Positions 34,738-43,422 of a stretch of DNA of 64,000 nucleotides are shown here, piece after piece (the stretch's first letter is position 1; each line of letters opens with the position of its first letter). The DNA comes from Paractinoplanes abujensis (GTDB lineage: Bacteria; Actinomycetota; Actinomycetes; Mycobacteriales; Micromonosporaceae): the NCBI RefSeq assembly GCF_014204895.1, contig NZ_JACHMF010000001.1:1922001-1986000 (forward strand), given 5' to 3'. The notes beneath the pieces were generated by a model. It was not told the origin of the DNA, searched no databases, and worked only from the letters and a program-made list of their open reading frames with translations. The translations under genes were made by a program, and so were the position numbers.

Positions 34738-35559
34738 TCACGGGGCCGTGGTGGCCAGATCGTTGAGTGCCGCGCTGATCACGGGCCAGCAGATGCGCAT
34801 GGTGTCTTCGTCCGGCGCGTCGCCCCGGCGAATCTGCGCTTGTGGGTGGACCATGTTGCGGTATTGGCGCAGGACGCCGCCGAAGTCATGGACGTCGGAC
34901 TGGATCCAACGGTGCTCCCGTGCGGTCTTGATCAGCAGATCGAGCATCCATCTGTTGGCCGGGGTGGTGCTGTTCGGCAGCCGGGTGGTGACGGCGTCCA
35001 GAAGGATGCCTTCCAAGAGGCTCCCGAGCATGATGACGGCGCTGGTGTAGGCACCGTTGCGGCGGCAGATGCGAGCTTCGGTGAGTCGTTGCTCGAGAAC
35101 CGCGGCGAGATCGGGGTCGCGGACGATGTCGGCCATCGCCACGTGCAACTGAGTGTCGGCCGGGTCCTCGCCTTGCCCGGAGGCCGGTTCGTAGGCACGG
35201 ATACGGGGCTTACCGTGATGGTGGGTGATCTCGAAGCCTTCGGCGATGAGCAGCGGATTGAGGAGATCGCTGATCTCCGCGGCGGCTAGCGGTTCGTTCC
35301 GGTTCAGGTACTCGCGGGGATCCACCAGACGCAGCACCACGGCCTCGACGGCGCCCGGTGTGTTGCTGCGGGAGCGGAGCTGCGCGGTGAACCATGCGCG
35401 GCGCGGTGTGACGCCGTCGTGGGCGCCAACGTTCTCCCACCGCGCCTGTTGTAGCAGTTTGCGGAGGTCGGCGGTACTGCGATAAACGGGGAAGTCGTCG
35501 CCGCCGCACGCCACCCGGGCGATGCCGTCAAGGGTGTTGTCGTCGAGGCCTTCGAGCAC
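34738..35559 (-). CDS. Abi-type protein with HEPN-like C-terminal domain
   Basis: 273 residues if translation begins at the GTG ending at 35559. That start is preferred because AAGGAG lies 6 bases before it, directly after the stop of the helicase gene; an ATG at 35589 would overlap the helicase gene by 20 bases. The C-terminal half (about 150-265) is helical: RRNGAYTSAVIMLGSLLEGI, then LRQYRNMVHPQ. The RN..HP motif resembles HEPN-type and abortive-infection proteins, though the spacing from the nearest Arg (Rx3H; Rx6H from the earlier Arg) is not the classical one. The N-terminal half is not recognised. It is in an operon with the helicase-nuclease, so a role in phage defence is likely by context. 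Confidence 0.62.
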   Translation of the reverse strand: MLEGLDDNTLDGIARVACGGDDFPVYRSTADLRKLLQQARWENVGAHDGVTPRRAWFTAQLRSRSNTPGAVEAVVLRLVDPREYLNRNEPLAAAEISDLLNPLLIAEGFEITHHHGKPRIRAYEPASGQGEDPADTQLHVAMADIVRDPDLAAVLEQRLTEARICRRNGAYTSAVIMLGSLLEGILLDAVTTRLPNSTTPANRWMLDLLIKTAREHRWIQSDVHDFGGVLRQYRNMVHPQAQIRRGDAPDEDTMRICWPVISAALNDLATTAP

Positions 35560-35569
35560 CTTGTTCTCC

Positions 35570-38500
35570 TTAACTGTCGTCTTCGTCATCGGACAGGACC
35601 CCGGGCGTCCAGTGGACCGCCTCCGCCGCAGCAGGCGCCAACGTTCTCGGTTCGATCTGCAGGTCGTGCAGGCGCTGCCACAACGGCTCCAGAGCATTGG
35701 CGGGGTCGACCAGGTATTGGCTTTCGCGGATGCGGTGAAGCTGCCATTCGGCGCGCCGCAGCTCGCGTTCGCGGTACAGACGTTCGCGGAGTTGCTCCGG
35801 CGTGGCCCGCTTGTCCGGTGTTTCACACTCGACCGCCAGGCGGCCGCGGTCGCCTACCACGACCAGGTCGAGGTAGTGGCGGCCGACCGCGTAATGCGGC
35901 AGGACGTCGAAGCCCCGGCTACGCAGATCGAGGAACACCCGCTGCTCGAACAGGCTTTCGAACGGAGGCCGGCGCGCATCGCGGGTGGTGTCGTCGTGCC
36001 GTGAGTCGGGCTCGAGCGTCGCGGGCGGATGCAACATGTACGTCAGCAGCATGTGCCGCAGGTCGTCGGTCTTCAAATCGCTGGGCCGCACGGAAGTGAA
36101 CAGCCAGAGCTGATCGCGGGCGCGGGTGACGGCGACGTTGAACCGCCGCTGGTGTGTGCGCGTGGTCAGAGGGACGCGGGCGCGGTTCCGGGCGGGCGCG
36201 ACGACCATCGACAGCAGAATGATGTGGCGTTCGTCGCCTTGGAAGTCGGGCGGCTGCCCGACCTGGATCCGGTGCCGGCGTGCCACAGCCGGATCGACCC
36301 GTTCGCCGATCAGATTCTCGATAAGGGTGGCTTGCCGGTTGCCCTGGGCGAGGGTGATCACGCCGATGGTCATTTTGCTGTTGGCGGGGTCGTCGACGAG
36401 TTTCTGGACGGTGTCGGCGATGGCTTCGGCCTCACTGCGATTGCGGAGGTCCGTGCTGCCCTCGGTGACAGCGTCGTCGATCGTGACGACCTTGAGAGGT
36501 TGCAGGCGGTCGGCGCCGAACTGGCGCAGTGGGACGAGCCGGCGATCGTAGAACAGGTTTGACGACCAGCCGATGATCTCGGGCATGCTGCGGAAGTGTT
36601 CCGAGAGCCTGATGACTTTCGGGAAACGAGCTGCGAGCAGCTCGTACAAGTTCATTCCGGGCTCGAAGCCTTCGCGCAGCCGGGGTGGCAGAGCTGCCAG
36701 ATGCCGATCGCGTAGGGCAGCAGCGTCCTCCAGGTCGCTGCCCGGTGGTGGTGCGCATTGCTTGTCGTCGCCGACGACGATCATTCGAGGCGCCAGCCAG
36801 AGAAGGAAGATCGCATCGAGCCCGGCCTGGCTGGCTTCATCGACGATAACCACATCGAAGGTTCCAGGCTCCCTGGGGAGGGTTTCGGCGACAACGGTCA
36901 ACGGCATGACCCACGCGGGCACTGCGGCCTGGGCGGACTTCATTGCGTCACGGATGGCTGCGCTCTGGCGGTGTTTTTGGCTGCTGTGTCCCTTGCCGTA
37001 GCGGGCGACGTGGCTGCGGTAGGCCTGCAGAGCCTGTCGCTGTTCGGGGGTGATGCGAGTTAGGCAGTGCCACAGCGCCTGCTTGCCGGCGAGGCGGCCG
37101 GTGACGGTGCTCAGCTGCAGTTCCGCCTGGGCCAGGGCTTGCTCGTAGTCACGTTCGCTGTCCATGCGCTGCACGAGGCGGTGGTAGGCGCAGGCTGCCG
37201 CCCACGACCAAGCGGCTTCGAGGCCGGCGAGGCGGCTGGGCCAGTGCGGGTGCAGGGCGGTGCTGCAGAGTCTGGTCGCCAGTTCGGGATGTGCCGCGCT
37301 CAGTTTGCTCATCAGCATGCGGTACTGCTGTTCCGCGCGCTGGTCGCGGCGGGCGGCCGCCAGCTGATCGCGAGCAGCGGTGTAGGCGGCGGCATCCTGC
37401 CCCGAGATGGCCGCAGCCAGCAGGGCTGTCTCCGGGGCGGCGGCGGGGTGCCGGGCGAGAGCGGTGAGGTTACGCACTGCCTCGGCGAGTAGGCGACGCC
37501 CCAGGCGGGCCCTGGTCATGAGCGGCGTCGCGCGTACGACACGTACGACAGCGTCCCAGTGCGCGGCTGTTCGCAGGTGATGGCGTACCCCAGCACCGCG
37601 CAGTATCGCCTCAACGGTCTCACGGGCAGTGATCAGCGCCTTGGTTGCTTGCACGCTGCTGTCGATGTCGCGTAGCTGAGCAATGCGCTGGCGAAGATTG
37701 CCGGCCGCGACAGGCACCCCTTTGCCGGACCATTCGTCCAGAGCGGCGGTGATGACAGTCTCGGCATGAAGATAGGTGATGGCGGCGGCAACGCGGGCAT
37801 GGGTGGTCGGGGTAGCGCCGGAAACAAGGCAGGCGCGGAGGAACTCTGCGGCTTCGGCCTGCTCCTGCGCGGGTAGGCATCGACGGATCCGGCCGCCTCG
37901 AGCGAGGTAGTCGTGCAATCGCCTGGCCTGTCCGAGCAGCCGGGCCCGGTCAGCGCCGGATGCCGGCGCCGGTTCGATGCTGACCTCGGGACCGGTGGCG
38001 GCCGCCACGACATCATCGTGCTGCAGCGCATGGGAAACCTCGTCGAACAGTGCCTGCCAGTAAGCGGGATTACGGCGGCTGAACAGGGCCTGCACGGCAG
38101 GGAGCCGCCAGTCTGTGTCGTCCCAGGTAGCGGTCAGTTCGCCCAGGCCACCCGCGGCCAGGGCATCGGCGGCGTCATCGATCGGGCGCCGCAGCTGGTC
38201 CAGGACCTGCGGGTCGAGATCCACCAACGTACCGGCTAGGTCCGCGTCCGCGCCGAGATGGTTCGCTGCTGCGGTGATGTCGGCGACGGCATCCACCAGT
38301 TCGTTGACGCCGACGAGCTCATGATCGTCCGGTAGCACCTGGTCGTTGCGGGCTGCCCGTTCTGGCGCCGCGTCGCGGAGCAGCCGTAGCAGGGTCAGGG
38401 CCTGGTCGTCGCTGATGGGGGAGCGAGCATCGGCACCGGCCGGCAGGTCGCCGATCCACTCGTGCCGCTCGCGGTCGGCCCGGATCGCTGACACCAGATC

Positions 38501-40021
38501 GCGCAGGGTTCCGGCGTAGCGGTCGGCGGCCACGGGATGGTAGGCGTACTCCTGACCACGCACGGTGTGCAGGTCGGCCATCACTCGCCGGATATGGCCC
38601 TGCAGGCGCGTCCGCTCGTGGCGGAGCTCCTCGATCTCCTGTCGCAAGCGGTCCAGGTTGGTCGAGGCTTGTAGGTCGGAGAGCCGGGTGATGCTCCGAT
38701 CGAGTTCGTCGATCCCGCCGCGCTGCAGTCCACTCATGAGTACACACAGGTCCTGTACCGCCTCCGGCAACTTCTTCCGTAATACCTGCAGGGCTTGGCT
38801 CTTCTGGCTGGTGATCAAGATGCGATGCCCGTCCGCCAGCAGGGCACAGATGAGGTTGGCGATCGTGTGGGTCTTGCCGGTACCGGGTGGCCCCTGAACG
38901 ACCGCAGCTGTGTCGTGACGTAGGACGTGCAACACATCGCGTTGCTCGTCGTTGGCCGCCAGGGGCAGCAGCGGGTCGGCGTCGGGCGGGGCTGCTGTCG
39001 CGACGCTGGTCTCGCTCAGCCAGCGGAGCCGTTGCTCCGGGTGCAGGGCCACGACCAGCTGGGCCAGGCCCACCGGCGCCGTTGCGCCAGGCCGGCGGAG
39101 GTCCTCACCGATCCGGTCGTAGAAATCGGCGAGGCCACCTCGGTCGCGGCGCCGCAGGATGAGTGCCGGGGCCAGGCAGAGCTTCGCCTCGGCGACGTCG
39201 GCACCCTCGGGCTGCGTCCACTGGTCCGTCGCCGGGGTGAGGGCCGGCGTCCAGCAATTGCGTCCCCACCTCTGCAACCAGGCGTCGAGCGCCGGTGACA
39301 GCGGACCTTCCAGGTCCTCCAACGCAGTGTCGAACTGCGCCGACGAAGCTCGTTCCCGGTGGAACGGTGTCATGCCCGCCAGGAAATCCTGGTCCTCACG
39401 GCGGATCCGCAGATTCAGCGGCAGTTCAACTCGTACAGCGTCACTGTCCGGGTCGACGACGATTGCTGCATCGATGGTCAGCAGGTGCCGGTAGACGGTC
39501 CAGACGCCTTCGGCAGCAACGGTAAGTAGGCCTACGCCGAGGACGAGCTCGTGTGTGTCGGCCAGTTGCTCCGTCTTGCGGCCAAGCCGCTCGAGCTGCG
39601 TGTATGCGTCGCGGGCGGATGCTGCCTGCTTTTCCTCCTGAGCCCAGGAGCGCCACTGCGCCAGCCAGGCCGCATATGTCCGTCTTACGGTCGGGGTCGT
39701 CTCGGTGTTCTCGTCGGGTATCAGCGTGGGTACGGGTCCGGCGGGATCGTCCGGCAGCTCTGTGATCCACCCGGCGAGTTCGGCTGGAGGCACAGGCGGT
39801 CCGGCAGCCGGCAGAAACTCGATCTCAACCAGGCATCTCGGATTTTCCGCCTGCAGGTGCTGTCGGTATGCATGGAGCCAGACATGGTCGTTACCGCCGA
39901 TGGCGTTGCGTACTTGCTGTTGCGGAGACCTGCTGAGCAGAGCCCTCACGTAGGTGATCAGTCCGGTGGTGAGTTCCGTTACGGCGGTGTCCGTCGGCGA
40001 ACTTGGCTGCGACAACGTCAC
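35570..40021 (-). CDS. UPF1/DNA2-like SF1 helicase with C-terminal Vsr-like nuclease domain
   Basis: A 1483-residue protein. Residues 1-365 are an unrecognised N-terminal region. Walker A is GPPGTGKT near 376, followed by a helicase lobe interrupted by about 650 mostly helical residues, including a coiled coil around RLRQEIEELRHERTRLQGHI. Walker B is VVIVDEASQAG near 1055. Further SF1 motifs are VVGDDKQ, LSEHFRSMPEII, VGQPPDFQGDE and FNVAVTRARDQLW. A Vsr/DUF559-like nuclease domain (about 1345-1405) has FEQRVFLDL, HYLDLVVVG and LAVECE. A GTG at 40021 overlaps the AAGGAG ribosome site, and the TTG at 40015 has better spacing and is probably the real start. Large helicase-nuclease proteins of this design act in anti-phage defence; that role here is inferred from family and context. 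Confidence 0.82.
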   Translation of the reverse strand: MTLSQPSSPTDTAVTELTTGLITYVRALLSRSPQQQVRNAIGGNDHVWLHAYRQHLQAENPRCLVEIEFLPAAGPPVPPAELAGWITELPDDPAGPVPTLIPDENTETTPTVRRTYAAWLAQWRSWAQEEKQAASARDAYTQLERLGRKTEQLADTHELVLGVGLLTVAAEGVWTVYRHLLTIDAAIVVDPDSDAVRVELPLNLRIRREDQDFLAGMTPFHRERASSAQFDTALEDLEGPLSPALDAWLQRWGRNCWTPALTPATDQWTQPEGADVAEAKLCLAPALILRRRDRGGLADFYDRIGEDLRRPGATAPVGLAQLVVALHPEQRLRWLSETSVATAAPPDADPLLPLAANDEQRDVLHVLRHDTAAVVQGPPGTGKTHTIANLICALLADGHRILITSQKSQALQVLRKKLPEAVQDLCVLMSGLQRGGIDELDRSITRLSDLQASTNLDRLRQEIEELRHERTRLQGHIRRVMADLHTVRGQEYAYHPVAADRYAGTLRDLVSAIRADRERHEWIGDLPAGADARSPISDDQALTLLRLLRDAAPERAARNDQVLPDDHELVGVNELVDAVADITAAANHLGADADLAGTLVDLDPQVLDQLRRPIDDAADALAAGGLGELTATWDDTDWRLPAVQALFSRRNPAYWQALFDEVSHALQHDDVVAAATGPEVSIEPAPASGADRARLLGQARRLHDYLARGGRIRRCLPAQEQAEAAEFLRACLVSGATPTTHARVAAAITYLHAETVITAALDEWSGKGVPVAAGNLRQRIAQLRDIDSSVQATKALITARETVEAILRGAGVRHHLRTAAHWDAVVRVVRATPLMTRARLGRRLLAEAVRNLTALARHPAAAPETALLAAAISGQDAAAYTAARDQLAAARRDQRAEQQYRMLMSKLSAAHPELATRLCSTALHPHWPSRLAGLEAAWSWAAACAYHRLVQRMDSERDYEQALAQAELQLSTVTGRLAGKQALWHCLTRITPEQRQALQAYRSHVARYGKGHSSQKHRQSAAIRDAMKSAQAAVPAWVMPLTVVAETLPREPGTFDVVIVDEASQAGLDAIFLLWLAPRMIVVGDDKQCAPPPGSDLEDAAALRDRHLAALPPRLREGFEPGMNLYELLAARFPKVIRLSEHFRSMPEIIGWSSNLFYDRRLVPLRQFGADRLQPLKVVTIDDAVTEGSTDLRNRSEAEAIADTVQKLVDDPANSKMTIGVITLAQGNRQATLIENLIGERVDPAVARRHRIQVGQPPDFQGDERHIILLSMVVAPARNRARVPLTTRTHQRRFNVAVTRARDQLWLFTSVRPSDLKTDDLRHMLLTYMLHPPATLEPDSRHDDTTRDARRPPFESLFEQRVFLDLRSRGFDVLPHYAVGRHYLDLVVVGDRGRLAVECETPDKRATPEQLRERLYRERELRRAEWQLHRIRESQYLVDPANALEPLWQRLHDLQIEPRTLAPAAAEAVHWTPGVLSDDEDDS

Positions 40022-40267
40022 TCCTTCGCAGTAGCCAGCACTACAGGATGGAGTGATTCGACTACCTTACGCAATGCCGGCAACGTGAATGAACGTCGCC
40101 CTGGGTCCAGCGGTGACCGTCGCGTGGAGAGTGCGATGGACGCCGGGGTCGGCGGTTGACGGTGCAGCCCGGCAACCGGGCCGGCGTTGTGCGTCCGAGT
40201 GCAAGGGGCCCAGCGTGGCGTCTGCCACGTGCTGACGGGTCAAATCCCGGACTCCACCCGCGGTGGA

Positions 40268-40681
40268 GTGTCGACACCGGACGACGACGTTCGCGAGTTG
40301 TTCCTGCTCATGCCGCGGCTGGTCGGCCGGGCCAAGCGCACCCCGCCGCCGGCCCAGCTCGCGGGACTCGACCTGGCCCCGCGCCACCTGAACCTGTTCG
40401 CGCTGATGATCTTCGACGGCCGCAGACCGTGAACGAGCTGGCCGCACGCTTGAGGTCGCCCCGACGACGGTGAGCCTGCTGGTCGGCGACCTGAGCCGCA
40501 TGGGCGTGCTGGAACGCCGCGCCAACGACCGCGACCGGCGCCGCCGAATCGTCGACATCGCCGCCGCCAGCCGCCCCGCGAGCAGTGGCTGTCACCGTCG
40601 GCGCGCGTCTGACGTATGGCGCTCGGCTCGTTGACGCCCGCTGAGCGCCGGCTCGTCCGTCGAGACGTCCGAAAGGTTTGA
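40268..40681 (+). pseudogene. MarR-family regulator broken by three frameshifts and one stop
   Basis: A near full-length MarR protein can be read if the frame is repaired. MSTPDDDVRELFLLMPRLVG to LFALMIFDG starts at GTG 40268. One base is lost near 40419, giving QTVNELAARL. Another is lost near 40450, giving LEVAPTTVSLLVGDLSRMGV and then RRRRIVDIA (the winged helix). A third shift near 40575 gives REQWLSPSARV. Then a TGA stands where VWRMALGSLTPAERRLV would need a TGG. The frame ends at 40681. Several independent lesions mean true decay, not a sequencing slip. It sits just before the OFA transporter and may once have controlled it. Confidence 0.8.
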
Positions 40682-40754
40682 GTCTCAAGTTGCCGGGCCA
40701 CTCGGCAGGGTCGACGATGAAGATCGATTCGTCCCGTCCGGGTAGGGAGGCGCT

Positions 40755-42149
40755 TTGCCGTTCCTCAGCAGGCTCGACCGTGAACGTTCCGTGGCGCCGC
40801 CCGGTTTCAGCCGCTGGCTGATCCCGCCGGCCGCCCTGTCGGTGCATCTGTGCATCGGCCAGGTCTACGCGACCAGCGTCTACAAGAACTCGTTCGTCTC
40901 CCACTTTGAAACGTCGCAAACCGCGATCGGCATCATCTTCAGCATCGCCATCGTCATGCTCGGCCTGTCCGCGGCCGTCGGCGGCACCTGGGTCGAGAAA
41001 AACGGCCCGCGCAAAGCCATGTTCGTGTCGGCCTGCTTCTGGGCGGCCGGCTTCCTGATCGGCGCCCTCGGCATCGCCACCAAGCAGCTGTGGCTGGTCT
41101 ACCTCGGCTACGGCGTGATCGGCGGCATCGGTCTGGGCATCGGCTACATCTCGCCGGTGTCCACGCTGATCAAGTGGTTCCCCGACCGTCCCGGCCTGGC
41201 CACCGGCCTGGCCATCATGGGCTTCGGCGGCGGCGCGCTGATCGCCAGCCCCGCCTCGCGCCAACTGCTGTCGTTCTACGACGACGGCTACGACCCCAAC
41301 GTGGCCACCTCGGTCGCGTCCGGCGGAGCGCTCGTGGCGCTGTTCCTGACGCTCGGCATCGCGTACTTCGTCATCATGATGTTCGGCGTGGCCAACATGC
41401 GCGTGCCCGCCGACACCTGGCGGCCCGACGGCTGGGACCCGGCCTCGGTCAAGGAGAAGCCGCTGGTCACCACGGCCAGCGTGTCGGCCGCCAACGCGAT
41501 CAAGACCCGGTCCTTCTGGCTGCTCTGGATCGTTCTGTTCTGCAACGTGACCGCGGGCATCGGCATCCTCGAACAGGCCAGCCCGATGATCCAGGACTTC
41601 TTCCGCGACAACGGCACCTCCGCCGTCAGCGTGGCCGCCGCGGGCGGTTTCGTCGGCGTGCTCTCGCTGTTCAACATGGCCGGCCGGTTCGCCTGGTCGT
41701 CCACCTCCGACGTGATCGGCCGCAAGCCCATCTACATGGTCTACCTGGGCGTCGGCATGGTCCTCTATCTGCTGCTGGCGGTCGTCGGCGACGCCGCGAC
41801 GGCCCTGTTCGTGCTGCTGGCCGGCGTCATCCTGTCGTTCTACGGCGGCGGCTTCGCCACGGTCCCGGCCTACCTGCGTGACCTCTTCGGCACCTACCAG
41901 GTCGGCGCCATCCACGGCCGCCTGCTCACCGCCTGGTCGGCCGCGGGCGTGGCCGGCCCTCTGATCATCAACGGCTTCCTCGACGCCGAGGGTAAGCCGG
42001 GCACGCTGACCTCCTCGGCCTACCAGCCCGCCCTGTTCACGATGGTCGGGGTGCTGGCCGTCGGCTTCATCGCCAACCTGCTGATCCGGCCGGTGCCGTC
42101 GCAGTACCACGAACCGGCCACGCCACTCGAGAAGGAGCCCGCGGCATGA
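40755..42149 (+). CDS. OFA-family MFS transporter (oxalate/formate antiporter type)
   Basis: 464 residues with 12 predicted membrane helices. The sequence has the features of the oxalate:formate antiporter branch of the major facilitator superfamily. These include GQVYATSVYKNSF in helix 1, YGVIGGIGLGIGYISPV in helix 4, the loop WFPDRPGLATGLA, and GRFAWSSTSDVIGRK between the halves. It probably exchanges carboxylates across the membrane; the substrate is not certain. The start is a TTG with GGGAGG four bases upstream. A 32-residue membrane protein overlaps its stop as ATGA, an arrangement typical of this group. Confidence 0.88.
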   Translation: MPFLSRLDRERSVAPPGFSRWLIPPAALSVHLCIGQVYATSVYKNSFVSHFETSQTAIGIIFSIAIVMLGLSAAVGGTWVEKNGPRKAMFVSACFWAAGFLIGALGIATKQLWLVYLGYGVIGGIGLGIGYISPVSTLIKWFPDRPGLATGLAIMGFGGGALIASPASRQLLSFYDDGYDPNVATSVASGGALVALFLTLGIAYFVIMMFGVANMRVPADTWRPDGWDPASVKEKPLVTTASVSAANAIKTRSFWLLWIVLFCNVTAGIGILEQASPMIQDFFRDNGTSAVSVAAAGGFVGVLSLFNMAGRFAWSSTSDVIGRKPIYMVYLGVGMVLYLLLAVVGDAATALFVLLAGVILSFYGGGFATVPAYLRDLFGTYQVGAIHGRLLTAWSAAGVAGPLIINGFLDAEGKPGTLTSSAYQPALFTMVGVLAVGFIANLLIRPVPSQYHEPATPLEKEPAA

Positions 42150-42244
42150 GCGCCCGCCTGGTTGTGTCCTGGTTGCTGGTGGCCGTCCTGCTCGGCTACG
42201 GCATCGTCCAAACCGTGATCACCGCGGCCAAGCTCTTCGAGTAG
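42146..42244 (+). CDS. MFS transporter small subunit (32 residues)
   Basis: ATG at 42146 overlaps the stop of the OFA transporter (ATGA). The frame runs 32 residues to TAG 42242-42244: MSARLVVSWLLVAVLLGYG, then a short second part ending ITAAKLFE. It is one membrane helix with a Tyr-Gly step and matches the small companion protein found after many OFA-type transporters. Its size puts it below common gene-calling limits. The last 26 bases overlap the end of the converging deaminase gene. It likely sits next to the transporter in the membrane; its exact role is not known. Confidence 0.75.
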   Translation: MSARLVVSWLLVAVLLGYGIVQTVITAAKLFE

Positions 42245-42698
42245 ACCGCGGCGTGGTGCGGGCCGGCAGCAGATGACTGTTGACGGCCCGCGCCCGCTCC
42301 GCGAACTCCGGCATCTCCACCACGTCGACCCCCGCCGCCGTCAGCAGCGCCACACCCTCACACGTCACGAACACATCGGGTTCGTGCCACGCGATCACCA
42401 CCCGCGAGATCCCCGCCGCGATGATCAGGCTCGCGCACGTCGCCTCCGGCCGGCTGGCCCGCTTCGAGCACGGCTCCAGACTGCTGTAGAGCGTAGCCCC
42501 GGTCAGATCGCCGCGGGCCCGCAGCAGCGCCGACTCCTCCGCATGCACCAGCGGATCCACATCGCGCGACCACCCGCTCGCGATCTCCGCCCCGTCCGCG
42601 CCCACGATCACGGCCCCCACCGCGAACGCCGCCGACGACCGGGGCGACCGCCGAGCCAGCTCCACCGCACGGCTCATCCACCGGTCGTCGTCGTTCAT
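42219..42698 (-). CDS. Cytidine/deoxycytidylate deaminase-family protein (RibD-like)
   Basis: 159 residues from the ATG at 42698. The zinc-binding and catalytic residues are in HAEESALL and PCSKRASRPEATC, the HAE...PCxnC pattern of the cytidine deaminase superfamily. The spacing and the SLEPCS context fit the deaminase half of RibD. No reductase half or other riboflavin gene is present, so a stand-alone pyrimidine or nucleobase deaminase is possible. It is convergent with, and slightly overlaps, the MFS small-subunit gene. Confidence 0.82.
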   Translation of the reverse strand: MNDDDRWMSRAVELARRSPRSSAAFAVGAVIVGADGAEIASGWSRDVDPLVHAEESALLRARGDLTGATLYSSLEPCSKRASRPEATCASLIIAAGISRVVIAWHEPDVFVTCEGVALLTAAGVDVVEMPEFAERARAVNSHLLPARTTPRSTRRAWPR

Positions 42699-42832
42699 GC
42701 GTCTCCCGTCGGCCCTTCGACGAGCAAGAACCATAAACCCCGGCCGCGCCCGTACGGCGGAGCCCCGTCCACGGTATTGCCAACAGCGACATCGTCTGCG
42801 ACGTTCGAGGCAAGCGCACCCCGGGAGCACAC

Positions 42833-43339
42833 ATGGACCTCATCTGGGTGGCGGGAGCGCTCCTGCTCTCGACCGCGATCGTCGCACTGACCTACGCCTT
42901 GCGCCCCACGAGTTCAGCCCCTGTGCACCGGAACGCCGCGGAACCCGCAGCCGTCAGCCCGGCCCCGACCCCGCCGCCGCAGCCGCAGCCGCAGCCGGAA
43001 ACGTTCGGCCACGGACCGAACCACCCGCGGGTGACCCTCAGCGCCACCGCCATCATCGTCGAGCTGCCCGGCTTCGGGTTCGCCCAGAGCTGGCGGCAGC
43101 TTCATGCACTGCCCTGGTCCTCAGTGACTTCCCTCTACCTCGACACCGCCACCTACGACAGCGCCGTCGCCCTTTACGCCGAAGGTCCGGGCGACCATCG
43201 CCGTCACCTGGTCGACGCGGGCGCCCTGAGCCGCGCCCAGTGGCACACGATGGCGCGGCGGGTCACCGACATCACCGAGGGCCGCGTCCGTCTCGACGTG
43301 ACCGCCCTGGACAAGGACCGCCCGTACGAGCGCTTCTGA
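42833..43339 (+). CDS. Membrane-anchored hypothetical protein
   Basis: 168 residues. One N-terminal membrane helix (about 4-23) is followed by an Ala/Pro linker with a PQPQPQP stretch (about 50-58). A folded C-terminal domain of about 100 residues comes next, with alternating beta-like segments (VTLSATAIIVELPGFGF, SVTSLYLDT). No family is recognised. The helix start and lack of a cleavage site suggest a membrane anchor with the domain outside or inside the cell. Confidence 0.65.
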   Translation: MDLIWVAGALLLSTAIVALTYALRPTSSAPVHRNAAEPAAVSPAPTPPPQPQPQPETFGHGPNHPRVTLSATAIIVELPGFGFAQSWRQLHALPWSSVTSLYLDTATYDSAVALYAEGPGDHRRHLVDAGALSRAQWHTMARRVTDITEGRVRLDVTALDKDRPYERF

Positions 43340-43422
43340 GCGGCGCGGGCAAGGCCCACCAGCCGACCCGTCGATGGCGTGGCGCACGACGGAGCCCGCG
43401 CACCGGGACCTATGCAGCAGCG

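Noticed and set aside
42970..43010. CCGCAG repeats near 42970-43010.
   Set aside because: They code the PQPQPQP linker of one protein and have no spacer structure.
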